From: Bacteroidales bacterium UBA3843
GTDB lineage: Bacteria > Bacteroidota > Bacteroidia > Bacteroidales > Paludibacteraceae
Direction: 5' to 3'
NCBI GenBank assembly: GCA_002392745.1
Contig: DGHR01000012.1
Location: 98,313-162,312, forward strand
DNA length: 64,000 nucleotides
The translations under genes were made by a program, and so were the position numbers. Under the pieces are notes generated by a model. It saw nothing but the letters and a program-made list of their open reading frames with translations. It ran no database searches and was not told the DNA's origin. Positions 44,052 to 53,723 of the stretch are shown in pieces; within the stretch, counting starts at the first letter, position 1; each line of letters begins with the position of its first letter.

Positions 44052-45146
44052 ATGAGCAAAACAGCATTAATAACCGGAATTACAGGCCAGGACGGTTCGT
44101 ATCTGGCAGAGTTTCTTTTAGCTAAAAATTATGAGGTGCACGGTATTATTCGCCGTAGTTCGGTGGATTACCGCGAGCGCATCGCTCATCTGGAGGGTAC
44201 GCCCCGTTTCCATTTGCATTATGCGGATATGAGCGACTCGATGTCGCTTGTTAAACTGGTTGGCAAGGTGCTGCCGGACGAAATTTACAATCTGGCGGCG
44301 CAAAGCCATGTACAGGTGTCTTTCGATGCGCCGGAGTTCACGGCTGACGTTGACGCAGTAGGCGTATTGCGTATTCTGGAGGCGGTGCGCACCAATCATC
44401 TGGAGAAGACATGCCGTATTTACCAGGCCTCTACCAGCGAATTGTACGGCAAGGTGGAAGAGGTGCCCCAATCCGAGACCACGCCTTTCCACCCGTATTC
44501 GCCTTACGCCGTTGCCAAACTCTACGGCTATTGGATTATCAAGGAGTACCGCGAGGCGTACGATATGTTCTGCTGCTCGGGTATCCTCTTCAATCATGAG
44601 TCGGAGCGCAGGGGAGAGACTTTCGTTACGCGCAAGATTACACTCGCTGCCGCACGCATCGCACAGGGCAAACAGGATTGTCTCTATCTGGGCAACTTGG
44701 ATTCGCTGCGTGATTGGGGATACGCCAAGGATTATGTAGAGTGCATGTGGCTTATCCTCCAGCACGATACACCCGAGGATTTTGTTATCGCTACGGGTGT
44801 GCAGCATACCGTGCGTGAGTTCGCCACACTGGCTTTTCGCCATGCCGGTATTGAGTTGCGGTGGGAAGGAAAAGGCATTGATGAGAAGGGTATTGATACC
44901 AAAACCGGCAAGACGGTGGTGGCTGTCAGCCCGGATTTCTACCGCCCGACGGATGTAGTTAACTTGTTGGGCGACCCCTCAAAAGCCAAACGCGAACTGG
45001 GATGGAACCCGCAGAAGACAAGCTTCGAACAACTCGTGGAACTGATGGTTAAACATGACTTGAAAAAGGTGGCTGCCGATGATGCCGCTGCTGAGATACG
45101 TAAGGTCAACTTGGCCGAGTTCCTCGAAAAAGGAATAGACAAATAA
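44052..45146 (+). CDS. gmd: GDP-mannose 4,6-dehydratase
   Basis: A 364-residue short-chain dehydrogenase-type enzyme making GDP-4-keto-6-deoxymannose, the first step of GDP-L-fucose synthesis. The NAD(P) motif is [17 protein letters not shown], followed by the GMD-specific GIIRRSS, the catalytic TSELYG, and YxxxK in [13 protein letters not shown]. The [17 protein letters not shown] block is the GMD signature. Its stop overlaps the fcl start (TAATG), so the two steps are translationally coupled. Confidence 0.97.
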   Translation: MSKTALITGITGQDGSYLAEFLLAKNYEVHGIIRRSSVDYRERIAHLEGTPRFHLHYADMSDSMSLVKLVGKVLPDEIYNLAAQSHVQVSFDAPEFTADVDAVGVLRILEAVRTNHLEKTCRIYQASTSELYGKVEEVPQSETTPFHPYSPYAVAKLYGYWIIKEYREAYDMFCCSGILFNHESERRGETFVTRKITLAAARIAQGKQDCLYLGNLDSLRDWGYAKDYVECMWLILQHDTPEDFVIATGVQHTVREFATLAFRHAGIELRWEGKGIDEKGIDTKTGKTVVAVSPDFYRPTDVVNLLGDPSKAKRELGWNPQKTSFEQLVELMVKHDLKKVAADDAAAEIRKVNLAEFLEKGIDK

Positions 45147-46087
45147 TGGAACTGAATTCGAAAATATATGTGGCTGGCCACCGTGGTATGGTGGGATCCG
45201 CTATCGTGCGTGAACTGCAACGTCAGGGATACACCAATATCATCACTCGGACGCACAAGGAATTGGATTTGTGCCGCCAGGACCGGGTGGAAGCCTTTTT
45301 TGCCGCAGAAAAACCGGAATACGTCTTTCTCGCGGCTGCCAAAGTCGGAGGTATTGTGGCGAACAGGAATGCATTGGCCGATTTTATGTATGAAAACATG
45401 ATTTTGGAAATGAATGTCATTCATGCGGCTTGGAAGAACGGGTGCAAGAAACTTGAGTTTCTCGGCTCCAGTTGTATTTATCCGCGCTTGGCTCCGCAGC
45501 CCATGCAGGAGAGTTGTCTCCTGACGGGAGAACTGGAGAAAACCAACGAGGCGTACGCCTTGGCCAAAATCAGCGGACTTAAATACTGCGAGTTCCTCAA
45601 TCGCCAGTATGGCACGGATTATATATCCGTTATGCCTACCAACCTCTACGGCCCGAACGATAATTACCACCCGGAGCATAGTCACGTATTGCCGGCTTTG
45701 ATTCGCCGTTTCCACGAGGCGAAACAGAGTGGGGCGGAGTCTGTTACTTGTTGGGGCACCGGTACGCCGCTGCGAGAGTTCCTGTATGTGGACGACTTGG
45801 CGAATCTGTGTGTCTTCCTTATGAATAACTACTCCGGCAACGAGACCGTCAATGCCGGTACGGGCAAGGAACTGACCATCAAACAACTAACCGAACTGGT
45901 GGCAAAAGTGGTGGGATACAAGGGACGGATTGAATGGGATGCTACGCGCCCGGACGGCACGCCACGCAAACTGTTGGATGTCAGCAAGGCAAAAGCCCTG
46001 GGATGGACCTACAAAACCGAACTCGAGGACGGCATACGGCTCGCTTACAAGGACTTTTTGGAAAACCCGATGCGCGCAGAGCGTTAG
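45146..46087 (+). CDS. fcl: GDP-L-fucose synthase
   Basis: A 313-residue epimerase/reductase completing GDP-L-fucose. The N-terminal motif is [17 protein letters not shown], the conserved Ser/Cys block is [18 protein letters not shown], and the catalytic YxxxK is in [45 protein letters not shown] is diagnostic. With gmd it supplies fucose for the surface polysaccharide; Bacteroidales also fucosylate surface glycoproteins. Confidence 0.97.
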   Translation: MELNSKIYVAGHRGMVGSAIVRELQRQGYTNIITRTHKELDLCRQDRVEAFFAAEKPEYVFLAAAKVGGIVANRNALADFMYENMILEMNVIHAAWKNGCKKLEFLGSSCIYPRLAPQPMQESCLLTGELEKTNEAYALAKISGLKYCEFLNRQYGTDYISVMPTNLYGPNDNYHPEHSHVLPALIRRFHEAKQSGAESVTCWGTGTPLREFLYVDDLANLCVFLMNNYSGNETVNAGTGKELTIKQLTELVAKVVGYKGRIEWDATRPDGTPRKLLDVSKAKALGWTYKTELEDGIRLAYKDFLENPMRAER

Positions 46088-46129
46088 ACTATAAATCATA
46101 AATCGCAGTATATAAACCGCCATCTGCCA

Positions 46130-46936
46130 ATGAGAGATTTTTCTCTTGACATATATCGTGAGTTGTTGGAATCCTTGCAAAAACAGGGGTACTTGCTGAT
46201 TCCCTATTCGGATTATTGCCATCAGATGGCAAATGGCAAATCGCAAATCGCGAATCACAAATTTGTCATCCTTCGCCACGATGTGGATGCGCGTCCGGAG
46301 AATAGTCTGCGTACGGCGCAGATAGAGTACTCCGTCGGCGCTAAGGCCACTTATTATTTCCGTGTGGGAAGCGAATCCAACAATCCGGAGGTCATCCGCG
46401 CAATTGTGCGATTGGGACACGAGATAGGCTACCACTATGAAGATATGGCGCTTTGCGGAGGCGATGTGGAGCGTGCATACCGGCATTTCTGTACATGGCT
46501 GGAATATTTCCGCCGGTATTACGCCGTTGAAACGGTTTGTATGCACGGCGCGCCTACCAACCGCTATGACGGACGCGACCTATGGCGCAAATACGATTAT
46601 AAGCAGTTGGGACTTGTCGGCGAACCGTACTTGGACACGGATTTCAGCGATGTGCTGTATCTGACCGATACGGGCCGTTGCTGGGACGGCTATCGGGTCT
46701 CGGTGCGCGACAAGATTCCGCAGTTTCAGGACGAATGGACCCGTCGCGGATGGACTTTCCATACTACGCCGCAATTGTTGCAGGCGTTGGATGCAAACCT
46801 GCTGCCGCCGCATATGATGCTCACTACCCATCCGCAGCGGTGGACCGATAATAGCCGCCTTTGGGTACAAGAGTGGGCGATGCAAAACGTTAAAAACATC
46901 ATCAAGCGCGTGATTATTTGGGCGCGCCGTAAATAA
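46130..46936 (+). CDS. Polysaccharide deacetylase-like protein
   Basis: A 268-residue protein with NodB-like motifs: RHDVDARPENS near residue 48 (metal-binding Asp and His) and GHEIGYHYED near 100 (second His site), then ETVCMHGAPTNRYDG and a C-terminal PHMMLTTHPQRW (last His motif). It probably removes N-acetyl groups from a sugar of the polysaccharide or its precursor. Residues 30-44 (QMANGKSQIANHKF) are encoded by a GCAAATGGCAAATCGCAAAT simple repeat that seems inserted in frame just before the first catalytic motif. It lies between fcl and wlbA in the export operon. Confidence 0.83.
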   Translation: MRDFSLDIYRELLESLQKQGYLLIPYSDYCHQMANGKSQIANHKFVILRHDVDARPENSLRTAQIEYSVGAKATYYFRVGSESNNPEVIRAIVRLGHEIGYHYEDMALCGGDVERAYRHFCTWLEYFRRYYAVETVCMHGAPTNRYDGRDLWRKYDYKQLGLVGEPYLDTDFSDVLYLTDTGRCWDGYRVSVRDKIPQFQDEWTRRGWTFHTTPQLLQALDANLLPPHMMLTTHPQRWTDNSRLWVQEWAMQNVKNIIKRVIIWARRK

Positions 46937-46940
46937 TAAC

Positions 46941-47927
46941 ATGAATAAACCTTTGAATTTTGCACTGATTGGGGCTGCGGGCTATATCGCGCCGCGGCAT
47001 ATTAAGGCAATCGCCGACACGGGCAATAACCTTATGGTTGCCTACGACAAGTTTGATAGTGTGGGACGTCTGGATAGTAGTTTCCCGGACTGCTCTTTCT
47101 TTACCGAAAACGAGCAGTTCGACCGCTTCTGCTCCAAGCAGATGCGTACGCAGAACCCGCTGCAATGGGTGTCTATCTGTACGCCCAACTATACGCACGA
47201 CGCTTTTATACGTTATGGACTGCGTCTGGGATGTGATGTGATTTGCGAGAAACCGCTTGTCCTCAATCCCTACAACATAGACAATCTTGTGGAGTTGGAG
47301 CAGGAGACGGGCCATAAGGCATACACCATTCTGCAACTCCGCCTGCACGACAAGATTCGCGAACTCAAACAGAAAGTGGAGCAGGGACCCAAGGACAAAA
47401 TCTATGATGTGGACTTGACGTATATTACCAGCCGTGGTAAATGGTATTATAGCAGCTGGAAGGGCGATGTACACAAATCCGGAGGTATAGCTACCAATAT
47501 TGGTGTCCATTTCTACGATATGCTCCAATGGGTGTTCGGACCCGTTAGACAGAATATCGTACACGTCATGTCTTTCGACCGCGTGGCCGGATACCTTGAA
47601 TTGGAGCGTGCGCGTGTTCGCTATTTCCTGAGCATTAATGCCGATTGTCTGCCCCCCAATGCCGTCCAGGGCGAGAAACGTACTTATCGCACGCTGTCTA
47701 TCGATGGCGAGGAGTTCGAGTTCTCGCAGGGATTTACGGAATTGCATACCGAGAGTTATCGTCAGATACTGGCGGGGAACGGCTTCCGTATCAGCGAGGC
47801 AAGGCCGTGTATCGAAACGGTGGCGCAAATTCGTCATATGGAGCCTGTCGGACTCGTCGGAGACTATCACCCGCTGGCGAAACTGCCGCTCAGCCCGCAC
47901 CCCTTCGGTTGGGACGAGAAGAGATGA
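46941..47927 (+). CDS. wlbA: WlbA/WbpB-type UDP-GlcNAc-uronate 3-dehydrogenase (Gfo/Idh/MocA family)
   Basis: A 328-residue NAD-dependent oxidoreductase. The N-terminus NKPLNFALIGAAGYIAPRHIKAIADTGNNLMVAYD is characteristic of WlbA/WbpB, which oxidises UDP-GlcNAcA to the 3-keto sugar on the way to UDP-2,3-diacetamido uronic acids. EKPLVLNPYNIDNL carries the conserved Lys, and GGIATNIGVHFYDMLQWVFG the active-site His. The partner WbpA dehydrogenase, WbpE aminotransferase and WbpD acetyltransferase are not adjacent; the DegT aminotransferase at 3.9 kb could be the WbpE role, which is speculative. Confidence 0.85.
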   Translation: MNKPLNFALIGAAGYIAPRHIKAIADTGNNLMVAYDKFDSVGRLDSSFPDCSFFTENEQFDRFCSKQMRTQNPLQWVSICTPNYTHDAFIRYGLRLGCDVICEKPLVLNPYNIDNLVELEQETGHKAYTILQLRLHDKIRELKQKVEQGPKDKIYDVDLTYITSRGKWYYSSWKGDVHKSGGIATNIGVHFYDMLQWVFGPVRQNIVHVMSFDRVAGYLELERARVRYFLSINADCLPPNAVQGEKRTYRTLSIDGEEFEFSQGFTELHTESYRQILAGNGFRISEARPCIETVAQIRHMEPVGLVGDYHPLAKLPLSPHPFGWDEKR

Positions 47928-47966
47928 TTGGTAATTCGAAATCGATAATTTGTAATTTGTCATTGA

Positions 47967-48827
47967 ATGAGAGGCAAAAATAAAATAATGTTATTCGCCC
48001 TGCTGGCAGTCTTGCTGAGTTCGTGCGTTACAGCGCGGAAGGTGAACTACATGCAGGAGCCGGACAAGCAAATCCCGAGCTATGCGGATACTCTTAGTTT
48101 CGAGGATTATGAACTGCGAATAGGAGACAGGTTGTATGTGTATGTTTATTCGCTGGACGAAAACGTCACCAAGATGTATAATGCGGGCGGGTCGGGCAGC
48201 AACATCCGCCAGCAGATGGGAGGCGGTTCCGCCAATGGCTCCTACGACCTCTACACCTATCTGGTGGACGAAGACGGATATATTGATTTTCCAACGATTG
48301 GAAAAATCCAAGTGCATGGTCTGACTACACGGGAAGTAAAACGCAAACTGGAAGCGGAACTTGGAACATTGCTCAAGGAAATTCCGGGCTATTCCACTGT
48401 CTCCGTCGAGGTGAATATCGTCAACCGCAGTTTCTCTATCATCGGGGCGCAGAGTGGACGTTATCCGATTAACAAGGAGAAAATGACTATCTTCGAAGCA
48501 CTCGCCATGGCAGGCGATTTGGGAGAGTTTAATAGCCGCAAGGAAATCAAACTGGTGCGTGAGAAGGATGGGAAGACAACGATCAAGACCTTTGACGTTC
48601 GCTCAAAAGATATAGTCAATTCCGAGTATTACTATATCGAGCCGAATGATATTATATATATCCGCCAGATTCCGGGCTATAGTTTTGGAATCAACTCTGC
48701 TTCTACGGCATTGGGCGTATGTGCTACAACGCTCTCGTTCGGCGTTTTCGTTTATACGATTGTCCAGACGGGTATCAACCACGTGAAAAAATACTATGGC
48801 TCGGGCTCGAAAGGAGGTGGGAACTAA
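47967..48827 (+). CDS. Wza-like polysaccharide export lipoprotein (Poly_export/SLBB)
   Basis: A 286-residue outer-membrane lipoprotein. The lipobox is LLSSC at residues 16-20. The Poly_export domain follows (YELRIGDRLYVYVYSLDENV, residues 49-140, with DEDGYIDFPTIGKIQVHGLTTREV), then a SLBB-type domain (FSIIGAQSGRYPINKEKMTIFEALAMAGD). A final hydrophobic segment (FGINSASTALGVCATTLSFGVFVYTIV) is near the C-terminus. It should form the outer-membrane channel for the polysaccharide. It is the first of two related tandem genes; its last codons (KGGGN) double as a Shine-Dalgarno site for the second. Confidence 0.92.
   Translation: MRGKNKIMLFALLAVLLSSCVTARKVNYMQEPDKQIPSYADTLSFEDYELRIGDRLYVYVYSLDENVTKMYNAGGSGSNIRQQMGGGSANGSYDLYTYLVDEDGYIDFPTIGKIQVHGLTTREVKRKLEAELGTLLKEIPGYSTVSVEVNIVNRSFSIIGAQSGRYPINKEKMTIFEALAMAGDLGEFNSRKEIKLVREKDGKTTIKTFDVRSKDIVNSEYYYIEPNDIIYIRQIPGYSFGINSASTALGVCATTLSFGVFVYTIVQTGINHVKKYYGSGSKGGGN
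48811..48819 (+). promoter_or_regulatory. Strong Shine-Dalgarno site within the end of the first Wza-like gene
   Basis: AAGGAGGTG ends 9 bases before the ATG at 48829. Such a near-perfect anti-16S match is rare in Bacteroidetes genes, and the bases also encode the Lys-Gly-Gly residues of the upstream protein. Confidence 0.7.
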
Positions 48828-48828
48828 T

Positions 48829-49599
48829 ATGAAAAAACTTCTTTACATATTATTGCTCGCCTTGATGGCAACGGGGCTGACCGGTTGTTATAGCCATCGT
48901 GTTATCGGATATCTGCAGGAGCCGACCAAACACAACAAACTGCCGAAATACGATTCCGTGCCGTACGAGCCTTACAGGATACGTGTTAACGATGAGATTA
49001 TCTATCGTCTGCTCACGCTCGACCAGACCATCTCCAAAACCCTCTCGGCTAACAATTCGGCGGCCGGACAATACGCCAACTCATACCGCGTTTATTCCGA
49101 CGGTACGATTGATTTGCCATTCTTGCCGCCTATACATGTTGCAGGGCTCACGGAGCAAGAGGCGCAAGACACGCTCCGGGCGGCTTTCCGTACGATTATT
49201 CCGGATGCCGATGTCAAGGTGGCCCTCTTCAACAAGTATTTCTCCGTAATCGGTGATGCGCGTGCGGGACGATATTATATCTACAAGGAGAAGATGAATA
49301 TCTTCCAGGCTCTGGCGATGACCGGCGATGTGATGAATAGCGGCGATAGACGCCATATCCGTATCATCCGTCCGCACGATAACGGAGAGGAACCGGAAGT
49401 GCTGGAATTTGATATCCGCACCAACACGATTATCGATTCGAAGTACTATTATATCTATCCGAACGATGTTATCTACGTGGCGCGTACCAAGGATAGTTTC
49501 TACAAGGTGCCCACCTACACCGGTTTCCTCGGCTTAATCACAAGCAGTGTGGCTCTGTTGACTTCGGTGCTCAACTATGTAGCCTATCTATATAAATAA
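48829..49599 (+). CDS. Second Wza-like polysaccharide export lipoprotein
   Basis: A 256-residue lipoprotein starting MKKLLYILLLALMATGLTGC (Cys 20 = lipidation site). The Poly_export domain (YEPYRIRVNDEIIYRLLTLD, then DGTIDLPFLPPIHVAGLTEQEAQ) is followed by a SLBB unit (FSVIGDARAGRYYIYKEKMNIFQALAMTGDV). The C-terminus is again hydrophobic. It is clearly related to the preceding gene, so the pair is either a duplication with division of labour or a hetero-oligomeric export channel. The ATG follows a strong SD site; an upstream in-frame start inside the previous gene would disrupt the signal peptide. The stop overlaps the kinase ATG (TAATG). Confidence 0.92.
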   Translation: MKKLLYILLLALMATGLTGCYSHRVIGYLQEPTKHNKLPKYDSVPYEPYRIRVNDEIIYRLLTLDQTISKTLSANNSAAGQYANSYRVYSDGTIDLPFLPPIHVAGLTEQEAQDTLRAAFRTIIPDADVKVALFNKYFSVIGDARAGRYYIYKEKMNIFQALAMTGDVMNSGDRRHIRIIRPHDNGEEPEVLEFDIRTNTIIDSKYYYIYPNDVIYVARTKDSFYKVPTYTGFLGLITSSVALLTSVLNYVAYLYK

Positions 49600-52214
49600 T
49601 GTATATGGACAACAATAATCAATATTATGCCCCGGGCGGCAATAACGCCTATTACCAGTCCGCCGGTGCAAACGCCTATTATCAGGGCAATCAGCAGTAT
49701 TATCAGCAGGATCCGCAGCAGGACTCTAACGATGAAGGCTCGCTTAGTTTCAACCCGATAGAGTGGTTGTTTACATTTCTCCACTATTGGTATCTGTTTG
49801 TTATCGCTTTGGCGATTGCGCTCGGATTGGCTATGCTCAAAAACCGCCGATGGATTCCTACCTATTACTCCCAAGGCACTATTGTCATCAAGGAGAGCGG
49901 TACCTACGGCGGCTCGGCTTCTGTCTTGATGCAGGGCTTTGGCGTGGACGCTGGATACAAGAATGTCAACAACCAGATGATTATGCTCGGTTCCTACGAC
50001 CTGATGGGTCGAGTGGTGGACTCTTTGCCCTTCATGCAGGTCGAGTATATCACGCAGGGACGGTTTAAGACGCGTTCGCTTTATCGCCAGACGCCTGTGC
50101 TTATCACACCCGAGAGGGTGGACCCGAGAGCGTATGGGACACTCTTCCTCATCAATTTTCACACGGATGGCACCATGCATATCAGCTCTACGGACGAATC
50201 TATGCCGCTGAGTCTGGATGTGCGTTATGGCGAACCGGTTTCTTGTAACTTGTTTGATATCACGTTGTTGCCTACCGAGTTCATGGTCAACTCCGGCAAA
50301 CTGTATTTCCGTTTCCGCAATCATGAGTCGTTGGTGGACGAGTTTATGAGCCGCCTGCAACTTTCGTTCGTGACCGAGGGTTCTACTGTCCTCGCCCTTT
50401 CGCTGGTCAGCGAGACACCGCAACGCGACTGTGAGTTTCTTGATAAGCTGGCGGAGATTTACCTCCTCCAGAACTTGGAGCAGAAAAACGAAGTGGCAGA
50501 GAACTCTATCCGCTTTATCCATGAGCAGTTGAACAACCTGCAGGCTTCTTTGCAGGTATCGGAGGGCGCGATGACTAATTTCCGTCAGGAGAACAAGTTT
50601 GTCGATGTCAACTCCTATGCTGGTCAGCTGATGGGGCGTATTGCCGATTATGAGCAGCAACAAATGGCGCTCAATCTGCGCGAGCGCTATTTCGACTATC
50701 TGACGAACTATATTAATAGTAACATAGAGAAAGACGCTGTTATTGCGCCTACCACGATGGGCGTCAACGAGCCGATGCTGATGACCCTGGTGCAGCAACT
50801 CAACGACCTGCGTATCCAGCGTGGCGAACTGACCGAGAAGAACGTTTATTACGCCAAGTACACCAAGGATATCGAGAATGTCAAGACGGCGATAGAGGAA
50901 GTGGTGAACTCTATGCGTGCTTCGCTCGAGATTGAGAAAAGCGACCTGCAGGCGCGGTACAAGGAGGTGGAGCAGTCTATCAAGCAATTGCCCGAGAAGG
51001 AATTGCAGATGGTGGCTATCGAGCGCAACTATCGCATTGATGACAACTATTATACCTTCTTCCTCCAGAAACTGGCGGAGGCGGAGATTCAGAAGGCGTC
51101 GAATACTCCCGACAATAGTATTATGGATAAGGCCCGCACTACGGCAATCATGAATGCCAAGGCCAAGTCTAAAACCACGACCACCTATCTGATTATAGGT
51201 TTCCTGATTCCGCTCGTGCTGATTATTCTGAGCGAACTGCTCAACAATAAGATTCGTTCGCCTAAGGATGTTACGCGTCTGAAGACCTTCCGCCTGATTG
51301 GTACGCTTCGCCATGCCAAGAGCCAGAACCCTACTTTGGTGCGTGCGTCGCCGAGGTCCAGCTATGCCGAGATGATGCGTGCGATACGTACGCGAATCGA
51401 GTTCCTCTTGCGTAGAAAGACTTCGATGATGATTTGTGTAACCTCCACTGAGTCCGGTGATGGCAAGACTTTCCTTAGCACCAACTTGGCGGCACTCTAT
51501 TCGATGACCGGCAAGAAAACACTGCTTATCGACCTTGACCTCCGCAAACCGAATATCCATACCAAACTGGGATTGGAGAACGGCGATGGTATGTCCAACT
51601 ATCTGATTGGCGACTGCGACCTCAGCGGAGCAATGGCAACGGACACACCGTTTGGATTCGACCTCTTGCGAGCCGGTACCATTCCGCCGAACCCGGGCGA
51701 GTTGGTGCACTCCGACAAACTGACCAAACTCTTGGCTGACTTGCGCGAGAAATACGAATATATCATCATTGATACATCGCCTATCGGCTTGGTGCCGGAT
51801 GCTTATGCCGTTATCGAGAATGTGGATATCTGCCTGTATGTCATCCGTTGTATGCAGACCAATAAATCCTTCTGCAAACAGACTCTGGAACAGATGACCG
51901 AGGTGGTTGATAATCCCGAGAAGATACAAATCGTCCTCTCCGATATTCCTACCGAGGGGCGCCACTCATACGGCTCCGGTTATGGTTATGGCTATGGCGG
52001 TTATGGCGGCTACGGATATGGCCATTTTGGCTACGGAGGTTATGGCGGCTATGGCTACGGTTATGGCGACAACTCCAATTCCAAGACTTACGGCAAGTTG
52101 TATGGCAAGTTGTATGGCAAATTGCTGAAGGACGACAAAGCCTACCGCTCCTACTATTATTACCACCACGACGAGGACGACGAAGAGTCGCAGCAAAACA
52201 ACGAGCAGCAGTAA
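49599..52214 (+). CDS. wzc: Wzc-like polysaccharide co-polymerase and tyrosine kinase with Gly-Tyr-rich tail
   Basis: An 871-residue inner-membrane protein. A Tyr/Gln/Asn-rich cytoplasmic N-terminus (1-50) is followed by a Wzz domain with TM1 near 55-78, a periplasmic coiled-coil region (280-520) with a GNVR-type NLRERYFDYL, and TM2 near 530-548 (TYLIIGFLIPLVLIILSEL). The BY-kinase domain has Walker A TSTESGDGKTFLSTNLA, A' LLIDLDLRKP and Walker B YIIIDTSPIG. The C-terminus (790-871) is a Gly-Tyr repeat (GYGGYGYGHFGYGG), three YGKL repeats and a YYYYHHDEDDEE cluster, presumably the autophosphorylated tyrosines. It controls chain length and export with the Wza-like proteins. No Wzb phosphatase gene is adjacent. 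Confidence 0.94.
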   Translation: MYMDNNNQYYAPGGNNAYYQSAGANAYYQGNQQYYQQDPQQDSNDEGSLSFNPIEWLFTFLHYWYLFVIALAIALGLAMLKNRRWIPTYYSQGTIVIKESGTYGGSASVLMQGFGVDAGYKNVNNQMIMLGSYDLMGRVVDSLPFMQVEYITQGRFKTRSLYRQTPVLITPERVDPRAYGTLFLINFHTDGTMHISSTDESMPLSLDVRYGEPVSCNLFDITLLPTEFMVNSGKLYFRFRNHESLVDEFMSRLQLSFVTEGSTVLALSLVSETPQRDCEFLDKLAEIYLLQNLEQKNEVAENSIRFIHEQLNNLQASLQVSEGAMTNFRQENKFVDVNSYAGQLMGRIADYEQQQMALNLRERYFDYLTNYINSNIEKDAVIAPTTMGVNEPMLMTLVQQLNDLRIQRGELTEKNVYYAKYTKDIENVKTAIEEVVNSMRASLEIEKSDLQARYKEVEQSIKQLPEKELQMVAIERNYRIDDNYYTFFLQKLAEAEIQKASNTPDNSIMDKARTTAIMNAKAKSKTTTTYLIIGFLIPLVLIILSELLNNKIRSPKDVTRLKTFRLIGTLRHAKSQNPTLVRASPRSSYAEMMRAIRTRIEFLLRRKTSMMICVTSTESGDGKTFLSTNLAALYSMTGKKTLLIDLDLRKPNIHTKLGLENGDGMSNYLIGDCDLSGAMATDTPFGFDLLRAGTIPPNPGELVHSDKLTKLLADLREKYEYIIIDTSPIGLVPDAYAVIENVDICLYVIRCMQTNKSFCKQTLEQMTEVVDNPEKIQIVLSDIPTEGRHSYGSGYGYGYGGYGGYGYGHFGYGGYGGYGYGYGDNSNSKTYGKLYGKLYGKLLKDDKAYRSYYYYHHDEDDEESQQNNEQQ

Positions 52215-52226
52215 TCAACTGTGAGT

Positions 52227-53621
52227 TCAGAAACCCGAAGGGATGCAGAAATGCATCTCTTCGTTTGTTATCGGATGAACGAAACGAATCTCTGCAGCAT
52301 GCAGCATTAGTCGCTCGCCGGGAGTTCCGTATAGGCGGTCGCCGGCGATGGGACAATCCAGCCCCTCCGGGTGCGCGGCGTGTACGCGCAGTTGGTGCGT
52401 GCGGCCGGTATGGGGATAGAAATCCACGAATATAGTTCCGTCTGTTCGCCTCTCGCGTACGTGGTAAACGGTCAGTGACGGCTTGCCGTGTACGAAATCG
52501 ACCATCTGTCGCGGACGGTCAAACGGATTGGGGAGTAGGGGTAGGCTTATCTCGCCGTCTGTGGGGATTGACACTCCGTCTGCCGGACGGCTCAAGACTG
52601 CTTCATAGCGTTTCAGTATGTCTCGCCGCTGGAAATAGGCTTGCAACCGGCGGTACACATCGGCGTCCTTGGCTAATACCAGTAATCCGCTTGTGTCTTT
52701 GTCCAGACGGTGAACGGGCTGCAGCTCCCCTCCGCCGCATTGTTGGCTCAGGTAACTCTCTATCGAGGGCTCGTCCGTTCGCCCGCGCACGGATAATAGG
52801 CCTGCAGGTTTGTTTACCACCATCAGGTATTCGTCTTCATAGACCGTTTCTATCCGTTTGCATAGTTCCTCTGCGGCTGTTTGTCGGGCAGAGACGGCGA
52901 TGGCTGTTCCGCGGAGCATGTGCCGCAGTATAGGTACGCATTTGCCGCTGCATGGAGTGTAGTAATGCCCTTCTGCACGCAGTTCGTTGCGGGGTGGGGC
53001 TCCCATCCAGAACTCTGCCAATGCCATAGGCTTCCAGCCTTTGGACAAGGCGTATTGCAATAGTTTGGGTGCACAGCATTCGCCTGCTCCGGATGGCGGT
53101 AATGTTTCCCGCTTTTCTTCTTTTGGCTCTGCATTCTTGACGCCTCCGAACCATTCTTCTGCACTGAGAATGGGTTTCTCTGTCGAGAAAATGGATATCA
53201 GGTCGCGTGTCTCGCCATAGCCGTTCAGCAGCTGGTATTTTGCAAATAGCAGCCGTTGCAGCCGTCGTGACTCTTCTTGTGAACCGCCTGTCGGCAATGT
53301 GGGGGCCGCATAAATTGGTGGCACAAACCCTTTTTGTGCATTGCATCCGTCCAGTTGGGCGGAGTGGGCGGCTATGTATCCGATGCTATCTTCGTTCCCT
53401 GTCGGCGAGGTGCCCACCACCAGCACGCCGAACATTTTTCCCTGTCGGTGCAATTCGCTCTCGGGCGTCGCACGCATGTATGCGCGTACTTTATTCATTA
53501 GCTCCTCTGCGGCGGCTTGCGCCCATGGATGGGGAGGCAGACTGAATGGGTCGGCCATGCCTTTGGGCGTCATGCTCCGGATAGCGGATGGTGGCAGGTG
53601 ATATAATAATTCGTCCCTCAT
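52227..53621 (-). CDS. RluA-family RNA pseudouridine synthase with N-terminal extension
   Basis: A protein of about 464 residues. The catalytic domain (residues 240-464) has YEDEYLMVVNKPAGLLSVRG, the active-site Asp motif PVHRLDKDTSGLLVLAKD, and PHTGRTHQLRVHAAHPEGL. An N-terminal domain of about 200 residues, beginning MRDELLYHLPPSAI, occurs on similar enzymes in Bacteroides as I recall. Start: the ATG at 53619-53621 fits a promoter at 53631-53661; the open frame continues far upstream only because it runs antisense through the DUF1846 gene. It modifies uridines in rRNA or tRNA. It is convergent with wzc, only 12 bp away. Confidence 0.88.
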   Translation of the reverse strand: MRDELLYHLPPSAIRSMTPKGMADPFSLPPHPWAQAAAEELMNKVRAYMRATPESELHRQGKMFGVLVVGTSPTGNEDSIGYIAAHSAQLDGCNAQKGFVPPIYAAPTLPTGGSQEESRRLQRLLFAKYQLLNGYGETRDLISIFSTEKPILSAEEWFGGVKNAEPKEEKRETLPPSGAGECCAPKLLQYALSKGWKPMALAEFWMGAPPRNELRAEGHYYTPCSGKCVPILRHMLRGTAIAVSARQTAAEELCKRIETVYEDEYLMVVNKPAGLLSVRGRTDEPSIESYLSQQCGGGELQPVHRLDKDTSGLLVLAKDADVYRRLQAYFQRRDILKRYEAVLSRPADGVSIPTDGEISLPLLPNPFDRPRQMVDFVHGKPSLTVYHVRERRTDGTIFVDFYPHTGRTHQLRVHAAHPEGLDCPIAGDRLYGTPGERLMLHAAEIRFVHPITNEEMHFCIPSGF

Positions 53622-53630
53622 TTGCGGGAA

Positions 53631-53699
53631 CAAAATTACAATAAAATTCTGAAATGTGCAAACGCCTCTTGCATAATTCCGAAAAAAGTTGTACTTTTG
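53631..53699. promoter_or_regulatory. Divergent overlapping promoters for the rluA-like and DUF1846 genes
   Basis: Minus strand: TTG (53661-53659), 20 bases, TAATTTTG (53638-53631). Plus strand: TTG (53669-53671), 20 bases, TACTTTTG (53692-53699). The two -33 boxes are 7 bases apart, so polymerases at these promoters should compete. Confidence 0.7.
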
Positions 53700-53723
53700 T
53701 ACGCTAATTTTATTTGTACCCGT

